64,000 nucleotides of DNA from Pelargonium nanum. Its lineage: Eukaryota > Streptophyta > Magnoliopsida > Geraniales > Geraniaceae. Positions 38,911 through 50,745 of this stretch are shown here, piece after piece. The notes under the pieces were generated by a model. It did not search any database and was not told the DNA's origin. It was given only the letters and a program-made list of their open reading frames with translations. Position 1 is the first letter of the stretch. Each line of letters starts with the position of its first letter. The position numbers were made by a program, and so were the translations under genes. Location of the stretch: contig JAYMTF010000046.1 of the NCBI GenBank assembly GCA_036897485.1, positions 1 to 64,000 of the forward strand. Reading direction: 5' to 3'.

Positions 38911-41389
38911 ATGGCGTGCGGTTCGAGCCGTCTGATTCGGATAATGTCAAGATCACAATTTGGACGGCATCGAGGTAATGATTTCGGATTTCCAGTTACT
39001 GGGTTTATGGGATTTTTGCAGTTTGTGATTTAAAGTTTTGATTTTTTTGAATGGAGAATTATTGAAATTATGGTGTAATTATATGCTTGAAATTTGTGTA
39101 ACAATTGGTAAGAATCAATAAATGCATGTATAATTTTAGAAATGTAAAGGAGCTTACCTGCATTTCATGATTACCATTTTGAGTATATGAATTTGAGTTT
39201 GCTTTGTGATGGTTAAATGAGACAATGGTTCTTTTTTAGATATAGATAAACATACTTTACTTGCTTCAAAATCATGAAAAATAGAGCTTAAGGTTGTGAA
39301 ATTCGATTCGTGCGTGTGGAGTGTAGAGAGATTAGTGATACTTCGCTTAACAAAGAATGATAAAGTGGAACGAGTTTTGCTGAAGGGTTCATCTAGCGTT
39401 CTCCAATATTGTTTGGGGAATAGCTTGGTTGTTGTAGTAGTATGACAATAACAAATGTAGGGTTTAGTGTTTTTGTTTGCGTAGAGAATACGGGATATGT
39501 ACATAATTTGAAGGTTGTTGTTTTTTGTTTTTGTTCTGATGCTTTACTCGCGAGTCTTTCTGCAAAACATTGGTAATGTTGCGTGCATACACGACCCTAT
39601 ATAGAAAGACTCACGAGTAAAACATCAGAACTAATGAGAGTATTCTGAAGAAATTATAAAAAATAGTGTTGAGGACAACTAAAAAATAAAGGGTATATTT
39701 TGAACCAAAAAAATTATAATCAGTGGCGACAGCTACCCTCACTTCCCTAAGGGTATATCCATCCATGCATATAATAGTGAAAGTATCGAGCAGTATGGTG
39801 TCATTTTATTTTTTACAAGTGGCATTTGTAACTGGATTACCCATAACGGCTGATGTTGGATATGTCATGAATCTTGAAGAATAATATGAATGATCAAGAT
39901 ATTGTTTGCTCCTTGGTTGAGTTGTGTTATGAAGAGATCCACTGAAACGGATTATATAACATCTAGCATAGGCTTGGGTGGGAACTGCATATTGTCTATG
40001 CTTCCTTCTAACATCTCCACCACTCTACTCATTGAAGGCCGAATTGCTGGGTTTGTTTGAATGCACCATAAACCCACTAAGAGCATCTTCCTTGCTATCC
40101 CTTCTTCGCCATTCTCAATACTTTCAAACCCCAAATATTTGTGCTTCTCAAGATGGTCGTAAATCCAACGCGGATAGTATATTTGACTTCTGTTTTCTAC
40201 TCCCATGTCCAAGTTCTTTCTTCCGCCAGCCATTTCTAGCACCATCATGCCGTAGCTATAAACATCCGACTTGTATGAAACACATCCATAGTTTCTGAAA
40301 CATACTTCTGGCGCGATGTAGCCTACCGTGCCTCGAGCTGCAAACATTGACATGATACTATCTCTACTTGGGTACGATTCTGCCAACCCGAAGTCTGAGA
40401 TTTTAGGACAAAAGTCTCGATCCAAGAGAATGTTGTGAGGTTTAATGTCAAAGTGTAGGATGCGCGTGTTGCAACCAAAATGTAGGTACTCGAGCCCTCG
40501 TGCGATACCAAGGGCAATTTGGTAAAGTTTTTCCCACCCTAGCTGGTTTGTCGGACTTGTCTCAGAGGTGAAGATGAACTTCTCAAGAGACCCGTTAGGC
40601 ATGTACTCGTAGATCAAAGCTCGATTCGAACCCTCGGAACAGAATCCTAGTAGACTCACAATGTTGAGATGGTTCGTTTGGCCAATAGTCGCGACCTCGT
40701 TGATGAATTCTTCTCCATTTCCTCTGCGATCCTTTAAGACCTTGACAGCAACAATACGACCATCTGGAAGCTTCCCTTTGAACACGCTGCCGTATCCTCC
40801 TTGCCCTAGTTTCTCCCCGAAGGAGCATGTTATCTTCTTGACTTCCGAATAGCTGTATCTTCTTGGAGCAAGGAGTCCATACCTTTTCAAAAATATTTCT
40901 ACGTTATGCGAACTCTTTTTCTTCCATAAAAATGATTTGAGTAGTGTGAGCTTCTTTCTGAAGATACAGATTATCGCTACCACCATAAAACCCGCAATAA
41001 ATGTTTGTGTTCCTGCATGGATTAAAGAATATGTTTTGAAACTGATTATTCGTAAAATCTTTAAGTCATACAAATAGATATAGCTTAGAACTAACCTCCG
41101 ATGATAGCCATTTTTTCCATGAAGCTGAGGCCTGTTAAAGAAGACAAAAAGTAAATACGTTTAAATGAATCATAATGGTGCTTTGCAAGAGAAGTCGGTT
41201 TCAGTCATTAATTATTATATGCTGGTTTTATGCTTGTTTTCTGCATTTCAGAACAAAGGCTATGATTTACTACTAGAAACCGCATGAAGTTATTAAACCA
41301 TCGAATGTTTTTTATTTGCAGTTCTTGGGAGTAAAGCTGCTGATACACTTGACAGCAAGACTACAATCATTGCACTAAGTAAAGTAAAG
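38911..41389 (+). CDS. Possible small plus-strand gene, first two exons (unrecognised, Arg/Ser-rich N-terminus)
   Basis: An ATG at 38,911 opens MACGSSRLIRIMSRSQFGRH, an Arg/Ser-rich amphipathic start like a mitochondrial presequence, with a consensus donor (CATCGAG before GTAATG) at 38,974. A matching acceptor at 41,320-41,321 (TTTGCAG) opens exon 2, which reads on in frame as VLGSKAADTLDSKTTIIALS and ends at a donor after AAAG at 41,389. The two exons together make exactly 44 codons. A third exon could start at 41,828 (after CATTTCAG), but it would run antisense into the receptor-kinase exon. The intron would contain the whole kinase exon of the minus-strand gene. I do not recognise the protein. 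It may be a small mitochondrial protein, a non-coding RNA, or chance. Confidence 0.3.
39533..39631 (-). ncRNA. Near-perfect hairpin with 30-bp arms (miRNA-like foldback or tiny MITE)
   Basis: The arm at 39,533-39,562 (GTTCTGATGCTTTACTCGCG...) and the arm at 39,602-39,631 are inverted copies differing at three positions, around a 39-bp loop. All three differences are C versus T between the arms. In a minus-strand transcript they become G:U pairs, giving an unbroken 30-bp stem; in a plus-strand transcript they would be C:A mismatches. That geometry suits a small-RNA foldback. A short inverted-repeat transposon with deaminated cytosines gives the same picture. Confidence 0.35.
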
Positions 41390-42649
41390 GTACCTTCTAA
41401 TTGTCTTTCACATGATACACTTCGAATTGTTGTTTGTAGGTCATGAACTAGTGATATGTAGGTGACCCGATGCAGGTAGGGCTAAAATATACTAGCGGGC
41501 AAATTGCAGATAAATACCATATACTTTATCTCTATTTGCATATTGCTCTCTACACTTCTTTTTCGCAACAACCAACTCCCTGCATTTTCAAATTCTCATT
41601 CCCATAATGTGAAACTGATGGGGATAGTAATGGCAAAAGATGAGTATTTTGAAAAAAAATAAAAATCATTTAAATATAATTGACGGAATGAAAAATTTAA
41701 AGTACAGGGAGTTAGTTGTTGCGGAAAAAAAGGGAGCTATCTACAATTGGGGCTAAATATACGTTACTCATATCAGTAATTTGCCCTATACTTGCATCTA
41801 AACTTTTGGTGATTCGTTTCATTTCAGGTGGAAAGTCATGGTTGCAACAATCAGAACATGATCAATTTGAAGCGTGAACAACATACCTCCTCTACCCTCG
41901 TTGCAGTCTCGGGGATGTTCCTGTCCTTGAGGGCAAGAACATATAAAACTTGGTTCCGCTCCATCAAAACCATATCTACAATGCCCTCCGGATAATTCAC
42001 AATACTTGCATGCAGCATCCGGACGCCACTGCAGCATAAACCCATTCCTCAAAGCATCCTCCCAACTTCCACCTTCCAGCCTGTGCACACCCGAACTGAG
42101 CAAAGGACTAAGAACTCGGTTCTTGCACTGTAACTCGGAGAGGATCCACAAATCTGTCGCAACATGAAATGTGCGCAAGATCGTCCTACTTTGTTGGCAC
42201 CTAAGCTTTGGCAAGTTAGACCGCATAATCTGATCGCTACACTCGCTATAGAAGTATACCATAGTGTTGCTTTCCCGGGGATTCACCAGCAAAACCATGC
42301 TGCTCGAATCAAAGTCCTTGGGCCACGGACAGAGCGGATCATCCCAAACCTCCTCGAGGTAGAGACTCTTTTCTTTGTAGTTGATTTTCTTGATGTAGTA
42401 GTCGTTGCCGGAGAGGTGGAGTGTAGGGTTTGTTTGGGTGCAGGAGATGCCAAGCCCAGGGTAGCCACAGTGGTTGGTGGCAGAGTTGTCATTATCTGTA
42501 TTCCAAAATGGGTAGCTTATTTGAAAACCATTTGTGCAGGTGAAAGGAAGGCAATTTCTGGGTAAATCAGTGCCTAAGCTACCAAAACCCATTTGAGCCA
42601 TGACGAATAAAACAATGCATTGAAGAAGGATCGAGGACTGGCGGCGCAT
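39952..42649 (-). CDS. LRK10L-type receptor-like protein kinase (GUB_WAK ectodomain, non-RD kinase)
   Basis: Three exons (41,887-42,649, 41,096-41,131, 39,952-41,012) join in frame to 619 residues. I chose the start MRRQSSILLQCIVLFVMAQM because it opens a good signal peptide; an upstream in-frame ATG at 42,736 would bury it. The ectodomain has the GUB_WAK pattern (CLPFTCTNGFQISYPFWNTD, CGYPGLGISC) and the C-terminal WAK-associated Cys block (CKYCELSGGHCRYGFDG, CSCPQGQEHPRDC). One membrane span (TFIAGFMVVAIICIF) follows. The kinase has GQGGYGSVFKG, the Lys in VAVKVLK, HFDIKPHNILLD, DFGLAE and GTVGYIAPE. Phe in place of Arg before the catalytic Asp makes it a non-RD kinase, as is usual in this family and common in immune receptors. 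A role in perceiving wall or pathogen signals is inferred. Confidence 0.93.
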
Positions 42650-42842
42650 GATGAGTTCTTGCTCTCCGGATACTCCAAGAATGCAAAAATGCATGGCCTG
42701 TGAGTTATGAGGTGAGTTCTGAATTTTTTCAGGCATTGACTAGTATGGATCACAAGTCAAGCTAGCCATATTGGAAATTATGGAATATGACAAAATGGGG
42801 TGTTCAAACAACTTTTTTCTTTTTATTTTATTTTAAGCAGAT

Positions 42843-43195
42843 GTGGTACCACGAGTTAGCTTACACTTGGAGTGTGTATTATCCATTGACGAAGACAAAT
42901 CTTTATGTTCTAGCCAGCTATTTCAAAGAACTTTTTGTATCTGTTGAGTAGAGGTGGTATCACGAGTCAGGTTACGTTGTGTTAAATTTGGCTCACGCTT
43001 GAGGTGGGACATCAAAAGCGTAACATGCATGCTCGATGAAGATGAATCCTTATGTTCTTGTCAGCTATTCCTATTATTTTTTGTGTTTTGCAGTGGTGGT
43101 ATCACGAATTAGTTTAGGCGTGCGTCGTCAAAAGTTGCCATTCATATCCGGCGAAGACAAGTCCTTATGTTCTGGCCAAATATCCTAGAATGTTA
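42843..43195. repeat. Three imperfect direct repeats (~110-145 bp) upstream of the receptor kinase
   Basis: GTGGTACCACGAGTTAG at 42,843, GGTGGTATCACGAGTCAGG near 42,952 and GGTGGTATCACGAATTAG near 43,095 each head a unit. Each unit continues with a GACGAAGACAAATC/GATGAAGATGAATCC/GGCGAAGACAAGTCC block, then TTATGTTCT and GCCAGCTAT-like text. They lie about 190-550 bp upstream of the start codon, in the likely promoter. Confidence 0.7.
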
Positions 43196-43199
43196 AAAG

Positions 43200-44270
43200 A
43201 TGCATGGCTTATGAGGTGAGTTATGAGAAGTTGGATGTATTGACAAAAGAGGAATTTCATTTGAAATATACAGTTGGAGTTTCTAAGCAACTTCCACCTA
43301 TGAAAGTTCATTGAAAATTCTCAGTCTCTCAATTGGCTGAAATAAGTTCGATCTTGTACTATCTTTGATCCATCCCTCCAAGCCTTGATCTGGCCTAGTC
43401 CTGGACCGATGAACACTACTAATTACCATGATTTGTTACACGAGTGATTGGAACTCGTGCTTAAATTCGTGTCATGTATTTTAATAGTTTGGTATTTACT
43501 TTCGTGCATTGCTCTACGAACAAAATAGTTCATCAGTCAACCTATCAAGTTCTTATGCTTTTGCTTCTATTTGAGTGAAATGCGATTTTATACAAATTTC
43601 ATCCAAATTGGTCAAATTCAGACAATTAATTCTAATGAGCCTGCTAATATCAGTACTTTGCTATGAAGAGATTGATTCCAATCCACATATTCTCAATTCC
43701 TTGAGGTTTATGAGAGCAACATGTGTTAAATCACAAAGTCCTAAATATTTTGCTCACTATCACTCACAATTCTCAAGCATTCATCAATTATAGTCTTGGT
43801 ACCAATAATAATCAATGTCCCCATCATACAATTTATTCTCTCAAGTTTTGTGAACCACAAGCATAAATGCCAAATCCAAAATAAAAAGGTCGGATAAGTA
43901 CACAAGTTTCAAGTTGTCACGCCATTGTGGGGCTGATAAATGGTATAAATGTTATCAAGTTTGTATGTACATCTTACACTATCATACAAGAGATCTGTAA
44001 CAAATTTTACATCTATCTAAAAACAAATACAGTGCACAACCAAATTGAGTTAAGAGAATATACCTCGTGTTTGTTTATATATAGATAAATGTAAGAGGTA
44101 TGTATCGTTGCTCCATTTAAATTTGAAGCACAGATCAATGAACGGAGCAACTGTTGAAGAAGGCAAAAGAGAGCTATATGAATAAGGATGATCATCGTAA
44201 CAAAGAATCCGATGTAAAGGAAAACAATATGAAGCTAATCAACCAAACAAACGACCAAGAAAGAAATGCA
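43200..44270. other. Spacer between receptor kinase and IREG3
   Basis: AT-rich sequence without a supported gene. The part next to 44,270 is probably the 3' UTR of the minus-strand IREG3 gene. Confidence 0.5.
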
Positions 44271-44276
44271 CTTACA

Positions 44277-47200
44277 TTAAGAACTAAACTGGGGATGAAA
44301 AGAGAAAAGGATTCTTTGTTCTTGTGTTGGATTCAACATCCACCGGCAAAACAACAATGCTGCTCCAACCACCGAAAGAAGCGATAACATAACTAGAAAC
44401 TTGAAATGAGAGACATCATTTGCAATTATTGCAACTCCCAACATTATAGACTCTGCCAAACTTGCAAAAGAAACCTCTGTTGCTCCAATAAGGTTCACTT
44501 TAGATGATGGGATCCCGGTTTGAAGAATCTGGTTCCCCACAACATCATAAGACATATGTCCCAACCTCGATAGTACCTGCACATGGAAGCACGTTAAACC
44601 TTTTCTCATTGCAAGTAAACTATGAGCTTCTTTCTTTTGTATGTTTCAAAATGAGAGGTCCTTACTAGATATTTCTAGGTGTTATGTTTCGTTGAGCCAT
44701 ATTAGGGTCAAGTACAGGAGAGTTGAGCTTAAATATGAATTTATAACATTTGGAGTTGAGAGTTAAAATGAAAAGAGGATCGCAATTTCACGATAACTTT
44801 GACATTTTCCCGTTTTTTCCCACGTGTATCATATCTCATAGTTTCACACTTAGGTACCGTTTGGATTGAAAATTTTGGAATTCCAGAGCCATTCTCATGA
44901 CCAAAAAATCTTAATCCAAACATGTATAATGAGAATCTCATTCCCATTCCGATTCTTGATTCTCACTCCTGAACAAAAATTATTATCCAAACATAGGAAA
45001 GATAAAAGAGAATTATAATACAAATTGTTACTATCAAATTGTAGAGCGTTATGTCCCAACATTTTGAGCATTTCTATATTGCCTATGTATACTGTTACTA
45101 ACATATGCCGATGTGTTATCTCCAAATTTTTAGAGAATTTTCATATCCAAATAACCATAATAGCACAATTGATTTACTCTAAAAGTATGAACAGAGAGAT
45201 GCTACTTACAATCAAAGACAAAAAGACAAGCAGCGGGCTTTGCCGGGAAAGAGATACAGTCCAAAATACTCCAACAGCTAAGGTTAAAAGTGAAGCTTGA
45301 AATATCAATCCAACTGCCCCGGCCTGATAAATAAGTCCATAGGCATTAGAACATGACTAGGTCACTTCAGTGGAAGATAGCAGAAAAGGAAGACAGAAGA
45401 AGCAACCTTTAAAATGCCGAAATGCCTGACCAATGTTGCAGATGCAAATGTTGCTGCAACACCCATGAAAGCACATAGTCCACTAAATCCACCAATAATG
45501 GACGGGTTCAAACCTGTTAAAACAAATTCACATTATATTGTGAAGAAGAATCGAGTTCCCAAGAAAAGCTCCTGAAAAGGTTTTGCTCGCAGAAAATGAT
45601 AAATCTTTCTGATAAAAAATCTGTGGATCCAACAAAGCTAGTGATGCGAATCTTATTGGAAATGACAGCCGAAGCACAAGAACAGAGAAACCCTAGATCT
45701 CTTCTAAAATTTGAAATAAAAAATAAGCTAAAAAACCTTCAAAGAAGTTGCGCAGCAACTATTTATAACCCCTAGCCCAAATTCCAACCGGAAAAAAACT
45801 CAAACTAAAAAAATTCAAAAAATTACCAAAACATCCCCCAAACGAGCTCGGAATGCAAAAATTCAGCCTAGGCACACAGTGAAGCCATGATGTGGCCTTG
45901 TTCATTGGCCCGTTCACTCGGACCGAGAATTTCAGCCCAATCCATTGACATCACTGTCAACACCCAGTGGGACCCATCTCCTGCATCAACTAGAATGCCC
46001 AATTGATATGTATTGAGTTAACTACCAAGCACTGGTAGATACTCTCTTAGCATCATAAATTCATAATTCCACCCGGACATGAAAACTTGGGTCTGAACCT
46101 AACTGGTCTTAAGGTCTCATGGAGATATACAGATACCCAACATTTATAAAATGAAAAGAAAGTAATTTGGGATTACCGCGCTGTGTTAAAAAAGCTGTCA
46201 TCAAACTGCCGGGAGCAAGGACACAATTGAAGTAGAGAAGCACATAGGCCAAGCTTGCAGGGAGAACTGGCTGTTGCATGTATTCTTTCCACCCTAGCTT
46301 GATAGCTTCAATGCCAACATCTGCTCGTAACCAAAAGATACAATCAGCAAATAAGAATAAGGATAAACAAACATATATTTAGTTAACCACACAAGAAAGA
46401 AAAAAAATCAAACTTGCCAATATTCTCAGCATCATCAGGCAGCTCTCCTTCTTTGCCTGTTCTGCAACAAGTATACGATTTAGCACGTTCAAGAACCCCA
46501 GTAGAAAGCTTGTTGGTTAAGCATGTGAAACCGACCTGAGAAACAGGACGAAAATATAAAAATGCCATGGATGATTTAGGAACAAAAGCAAAAGTAAAAT
46601 AATAGTTACCGCGACTGGCAATGACAACATCATCATCACAGAAGCGATCTTCAAGCAAGTAACGGGGTCATACTTGGAGAGAAGAATGCCGAAAAGTGAT
46701 GCTCCAGCTATCTTCAATATTTGTAAAGATAAACATATAGGTTACCAATTTTACATACAGTTCAACGCATAAGAAATTTAACAGATTATTCTGTTGAAAT
46801 TACAGAAGGGCATAAAGTTAGCAAACACCTCACAGATAAGATCGATTCGACTGAGAATGGCATTTGCTTGCGCAAGTGCGATTGGCCTATTTATCCCTGC
46901 TAACTGAACATGAAAGCTATAGTTAAGGACACTTAAAATTTCCAGAGAAGACAAGCACAGCACAATACATAAGTTGGACAAAGAAAGAGCAAGATAGCAA
47001 TACCAGCACAACCCAATCTCGCTCCATAGCAACCCCTAATGCCACTCCCGATAACCTCTCGACAGCCCCGGCTAACACTAGTACAATAAACCAAGGAGTG
47101 AGAAGCACGGACGAAGGAGGAATGGAATGTGCATGAATTATCATTGCAGCAGATAACAGCTGCGCAACTGCCTGGCAGAAGCAGAAGAGTTAGCAAGTGA

Positions 47201-49300
47201 AAACTTATGAAAAATGGTACAATTTGGATCTAAAGTAAAAGTCACCTGGATTGTATTCAAACAATTATAAGCCGGTACTCTTGGAAAATGATCCATAAGT
47301 TTGCCGACTAAAGGACCTCCAACGATAATTGCAATCTGGTTAGCATGGAAATTGTTAGAAAATACTCTCTCATACAACTTATTCTATGTGCTTAACAAAT
47401 TATAAGAAGATAAATTGCAACCTTAGCAAAGAAACCGATGACTGCTACTGGAAGAAGACTAGGATGAAGCAATGCAATAGCAGAAGGCCAAGCAAAATTC
47501 CACAGCTGTTCCACCAGATTTCCGGCTAAGCAACTAGCATAAAGAGCTGAAATGAATTGTAGTTGCAATTAGAGCCTTTCATTAGAGTAAGCAAATGATA
47601 TTGTGATAAGGAGAAATATGAAATCACAGCACAGGGTTACAACATCAACATTTTCTTAGCCCAAAGAAGAATAAATAACAAAAATAATACTAAGCAACAA
47701 ATCAATATATGAAGTATGAAACGTCCAATAAACTTAATCCAAGTTACTTGTCTCTACTCTTACCATACAATCCGGCTGGATGGGCTGGCGTTGCAGCAAG
47801 AACATTTTGCTCTTCTTCTGATAAAACCTAAAAAATACAGATAGGTGAATGAGAGGAGAGAAAGTCAAGGAAGCACAGAATTATATATAATTGATAAGAT
47901 ATTCGCCAGAGGAAATGAACTAACACACTAGAGGGAAGAACATACAGGCAATACTGTTAAAAGACTATCCACATATGTGCTTCCAGTCAGCAAAGTCAAG
48001 GGTTCAGTCTCAAGGACATCAGATAGGCGATGGACAGTCGAGACCGGACAATCATTTTCACAAGCCGAAATATCTTCTTCAAACTCCTCCTCAGTGGCGA
48101 GATGATTGAAGGGTACGTCAGTATTTGTTATTGAACATCTAGAACTAAAGTTTTCAAACCTATGACCAGAAATAAGAAAAGAAAAATACTGAGTCATAAA
48201 TTATAATCTGATCGCATTACTGAAAATGAAACAGGTTCCAGATAATAGATGAGTTCCAAAGGTCTGCCAATTGATATGCCATTGCCAGGTACTGCCTCTA
48301 TAATTTTCTCAACACAGAAGCATGAGAAGATAACAATACATATATAAGAAGAAAAAAACAGTTAAACAAACTTTTCTTTCTCTTGTCCGCAGAAATTAAC
48401 CTCTAAATCCACTTCTTGGTTTAATTACTTTAGTATCAAAGTAACCAAAAACATATCAAAGAAAGTTTCAAAATTATTAACTGCTTTTTTCGTGTCCAAA
48501 TTAAAATTCTAGTCACGGTACCAATGCATTCAACTCGGTAGGCCAGACAATTCGAATTTCAACAGGCAAAAAGAAACAAACGGATTATGTAGAAATTATA
48601 AAAAATCGAATAAAAGCTGTGCAATTGGATTCATTAGTCACACTCTGTTCAGGTGGGTAAGAGAACAATCATACTAGCTAAACAAGTTTGCTAATCTAGT
48701 TCACAGTTCAATCCTAACATTCATAAATAATTCAAAATTTTAAATAAATAAAAAAACTCCTCTTTCCCCAAGCTTCCAGCAAACAAACAGAGCACAAACT
48801 GAAAAATGAGCCAGAAACTCAAAACAGCCCAACAAACAAGTAGTTTCAAAATTCAACATTTCCATATCGAGGCACTAGTTTTCTCAACAAGCAAACAGAA
48901 TTAGAAACTCAACTAACAAAACAACAGTCACACACCCAATTGCGCAATAGCCTCAAATTCCACACATTACCCAAAAACACACTCAAAATCTTCCTTCTCC
49001 TATCTTAATTTCCCACCACAAACCGCCTAAAAATTCAAACTTTTTCACTAATTTTCCCACCCAATTAGATTCCCAACTAACAAAAACACGGACAAGATAG
49101 AAAAACCTGAAAGCATCATTGGAACAGTTCAGCCATCGGCGAGAAGAGAAGCGATGGCGTATTCGAGAGGAAGGCGGCGACGAGAAACCAGAACCTTGAC
49201 GGAGAGCGAAACTAAACACAGAAGACGAAGAAGAGAGTGGGTGATGAGCAATGGTGACCAGAGCCATGGACATGGTTGCTCCAACTGCTTCAAGTACCAA
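44277..49300 (-). CDS. IREG3: IREG3/MAR1-like transporter of the ferroportin (SLC40) family, plastid-targeted
   Basis: Arabidopsis IREG3/MAR1 is a chloroplast-envelope SLC40 member that affects iron handling and lets aminoglycosides into plastids. Exon 1 starts [20 protein letters not shown] and is Ser/Arg-rich like a transit peptide; the internal ATG at MSMALV is an alternative. Later exons encode [35 protein letters not shown], the first membrane segment [80 protein letters not shown], the loop [60 protein letters not shown] and [20 protein letters not shown]. It ends [13 protein letters not shown]. About ten membrane helices are expected. More than a dozen exons are needed and I did not check every phase. 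Introns near the 3' end hold a MITE and an LTR-like fossil. Confidence 0.9.
44855..44998 (-). mobile_element. MITE-like element, GTTTGGAT family (copy in an IREG3 intron)
   Basis: The left end is ACCGTTTGGATTGAAAATTT, and the reverse complement of the right end is ATGTTTGGATAATAATTTTT. Read on the minus strand it continues into AAGAATCGGAATGGGAATGA and GATTCTCATT, matching the element at 7,797-7,945 almost word for word. The element is non-coding and about 145 bp long. Confidence 0.65.
45600..46143 (-). mobile_element. LTR-like fossil (copy 2, possible solo LTR) in an IREG3 intron
   Basis: On the minus strand the stretch opens with TGTTGGGTATC, has a TATA-like GGTTATAAATAG about two thirds along, then a leader-like ATCTAGGGTTTCTCTG. 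It carries no protein-coding part. That layout suits a lone LTR. The central part is shared with the fossil at 6,770-7,060. I could not find matching target-site repeats at the ends. It looks old and incomplete. Confidence 0.5.
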
Positions 49301-50745
49301 AACCTGAAGGACGACGACCCGGATTGTTGCCTAACCATGCAGACTCAAAGTTTTCAAAAGCTTCTCAAATTTTCCAGAAAAATTAGGTAATTTGATCAGT
49401 GAATTGGGTCTGGATTGGAGCTCATTAGAGACAGCAACACAGAAAACAGCAAGAAAAAATCTAGGGCTTATGGTAAAAATGAGAGCTTGAGAGGCAGAGA
49501 CAGAGGTTCGGTTCCTTATCTGTTTGTGGAGTGATTTTCTGAGAGTCCGCCAAATCGGCGGACGATTCAGAATAGGAAGAGAATTGAGAAAATGTGTGGC
49601 CCTAAGTTTTGGTGACACATAAGCTGTTTTTTTTTTTTTTTTTGTCCATATGATTTTTTGTGGGTCCTATTGGAAGAGATAGCAAATGGAGTTGAAGCTT
49701 GCCAAGTTGCATCATCAATTTGTTACCAACTTTTGCAAGACTTCTTTTGAGATTGGTGGGGTGATATACGGTGTTCGGGTCGGATATGTGGTTGAATATG
49801 TCTAACTCGATTTCAATTTGAAAGAGATGCGAGCTCGGGTTTTATTCTTAAGTTTTGCAGCACATTCAATACGGAGAATCGTTTTAAAGTTGTATCTCGT
49901 TTAGGGAGATGTAATTCAAAACAATTGCATTCAGATCAAGCCAATCAATTATATCCGTCAAATGGTATATAATGTTTTGGGACTTGAGTTTGAAACGATA
50001 GAAGTCATGAAAGAGGAAACGAATCTGATTACAAAAACATTTTTCCAAGTGTTCATATTTGTTCATAATTGATAAGGAACTGCTCAAGTCTTGCTTATTT
50101 GAAATTGGTATACATATGTGTTGTTAAGATTTCAGACATGCAGCTTTAGGATCATGGGAGGTCTAGGAAGGAGGGTGGCTTACCTCTCGTGCATTGGGTT
50201 ATCCGTGCTCTGACGGTGTATCCTCTTCCGAGTAGATCTCAAGAACAGACATCGTCTACAATCATGGGTTCACCATCATCAACATTGGTTTCTCGATCAA
50301 CTATATTACTTTTGTTGATAAAACAAAAAACTAAATCGAACCCTTCTCCTAAGATAGTCTCTAAATTTACGTATTTAGACCAAAAATAGTCTACACAATT
50401 AACATTCATTGACTTGATAGTTAAAAATACTGACATGAGATAATATAATATTAGAAACCCGATAATTGTTGACACGATGAAAACTTTTCAAACAAAAATT
50501 AGATCATTTTTAAGTAAAAATAGTTAGAAGAAAAATTGAATTCAAATACAAAATGATAGGAAGCAAATTGAATATTTCTTCTTATATTGCATTGATGGAA
50601 CTTTCTTCATCTCCCATTCAATAGTTTTCTCTTTTAGGACATAGAAACAAAAGCCAAAAAAAGAAAAGAAAAAGCAAGACAACAAAAAACATAAACTACG
50701 TGGGATTAAAATTTATCCATTTCAAAGCATAGCCAAAAAATGAAC
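49301..50745. other. IREG3 leader/promoter and spacer before the PME array
   Basis: The stretch 49,301-49,620 is probably IREG3 leader and promoter. A T run lies at about 49,627-49,643. From about 49,700 to 50,560 I see no gene. The last 180 bp are the 3' flank of the first PME copy and resemble the 3' flanks of the other copies. Confidence 0.5.

Noticed and set aside
42164-42565. 133-codon plus-strand open frame
   Set aside because: It is the antisense of the receptor-kinase ectodomain exon, which has clear GUB_WAK motifs.
48983-49110. C-terminal extension of the IREG3 first-exon frame
   Set aside because: A donor after GCTTTCAG near 49,107 joins in phase to the next exon (FENFSSRCS), so the remaining open codons are intronic.
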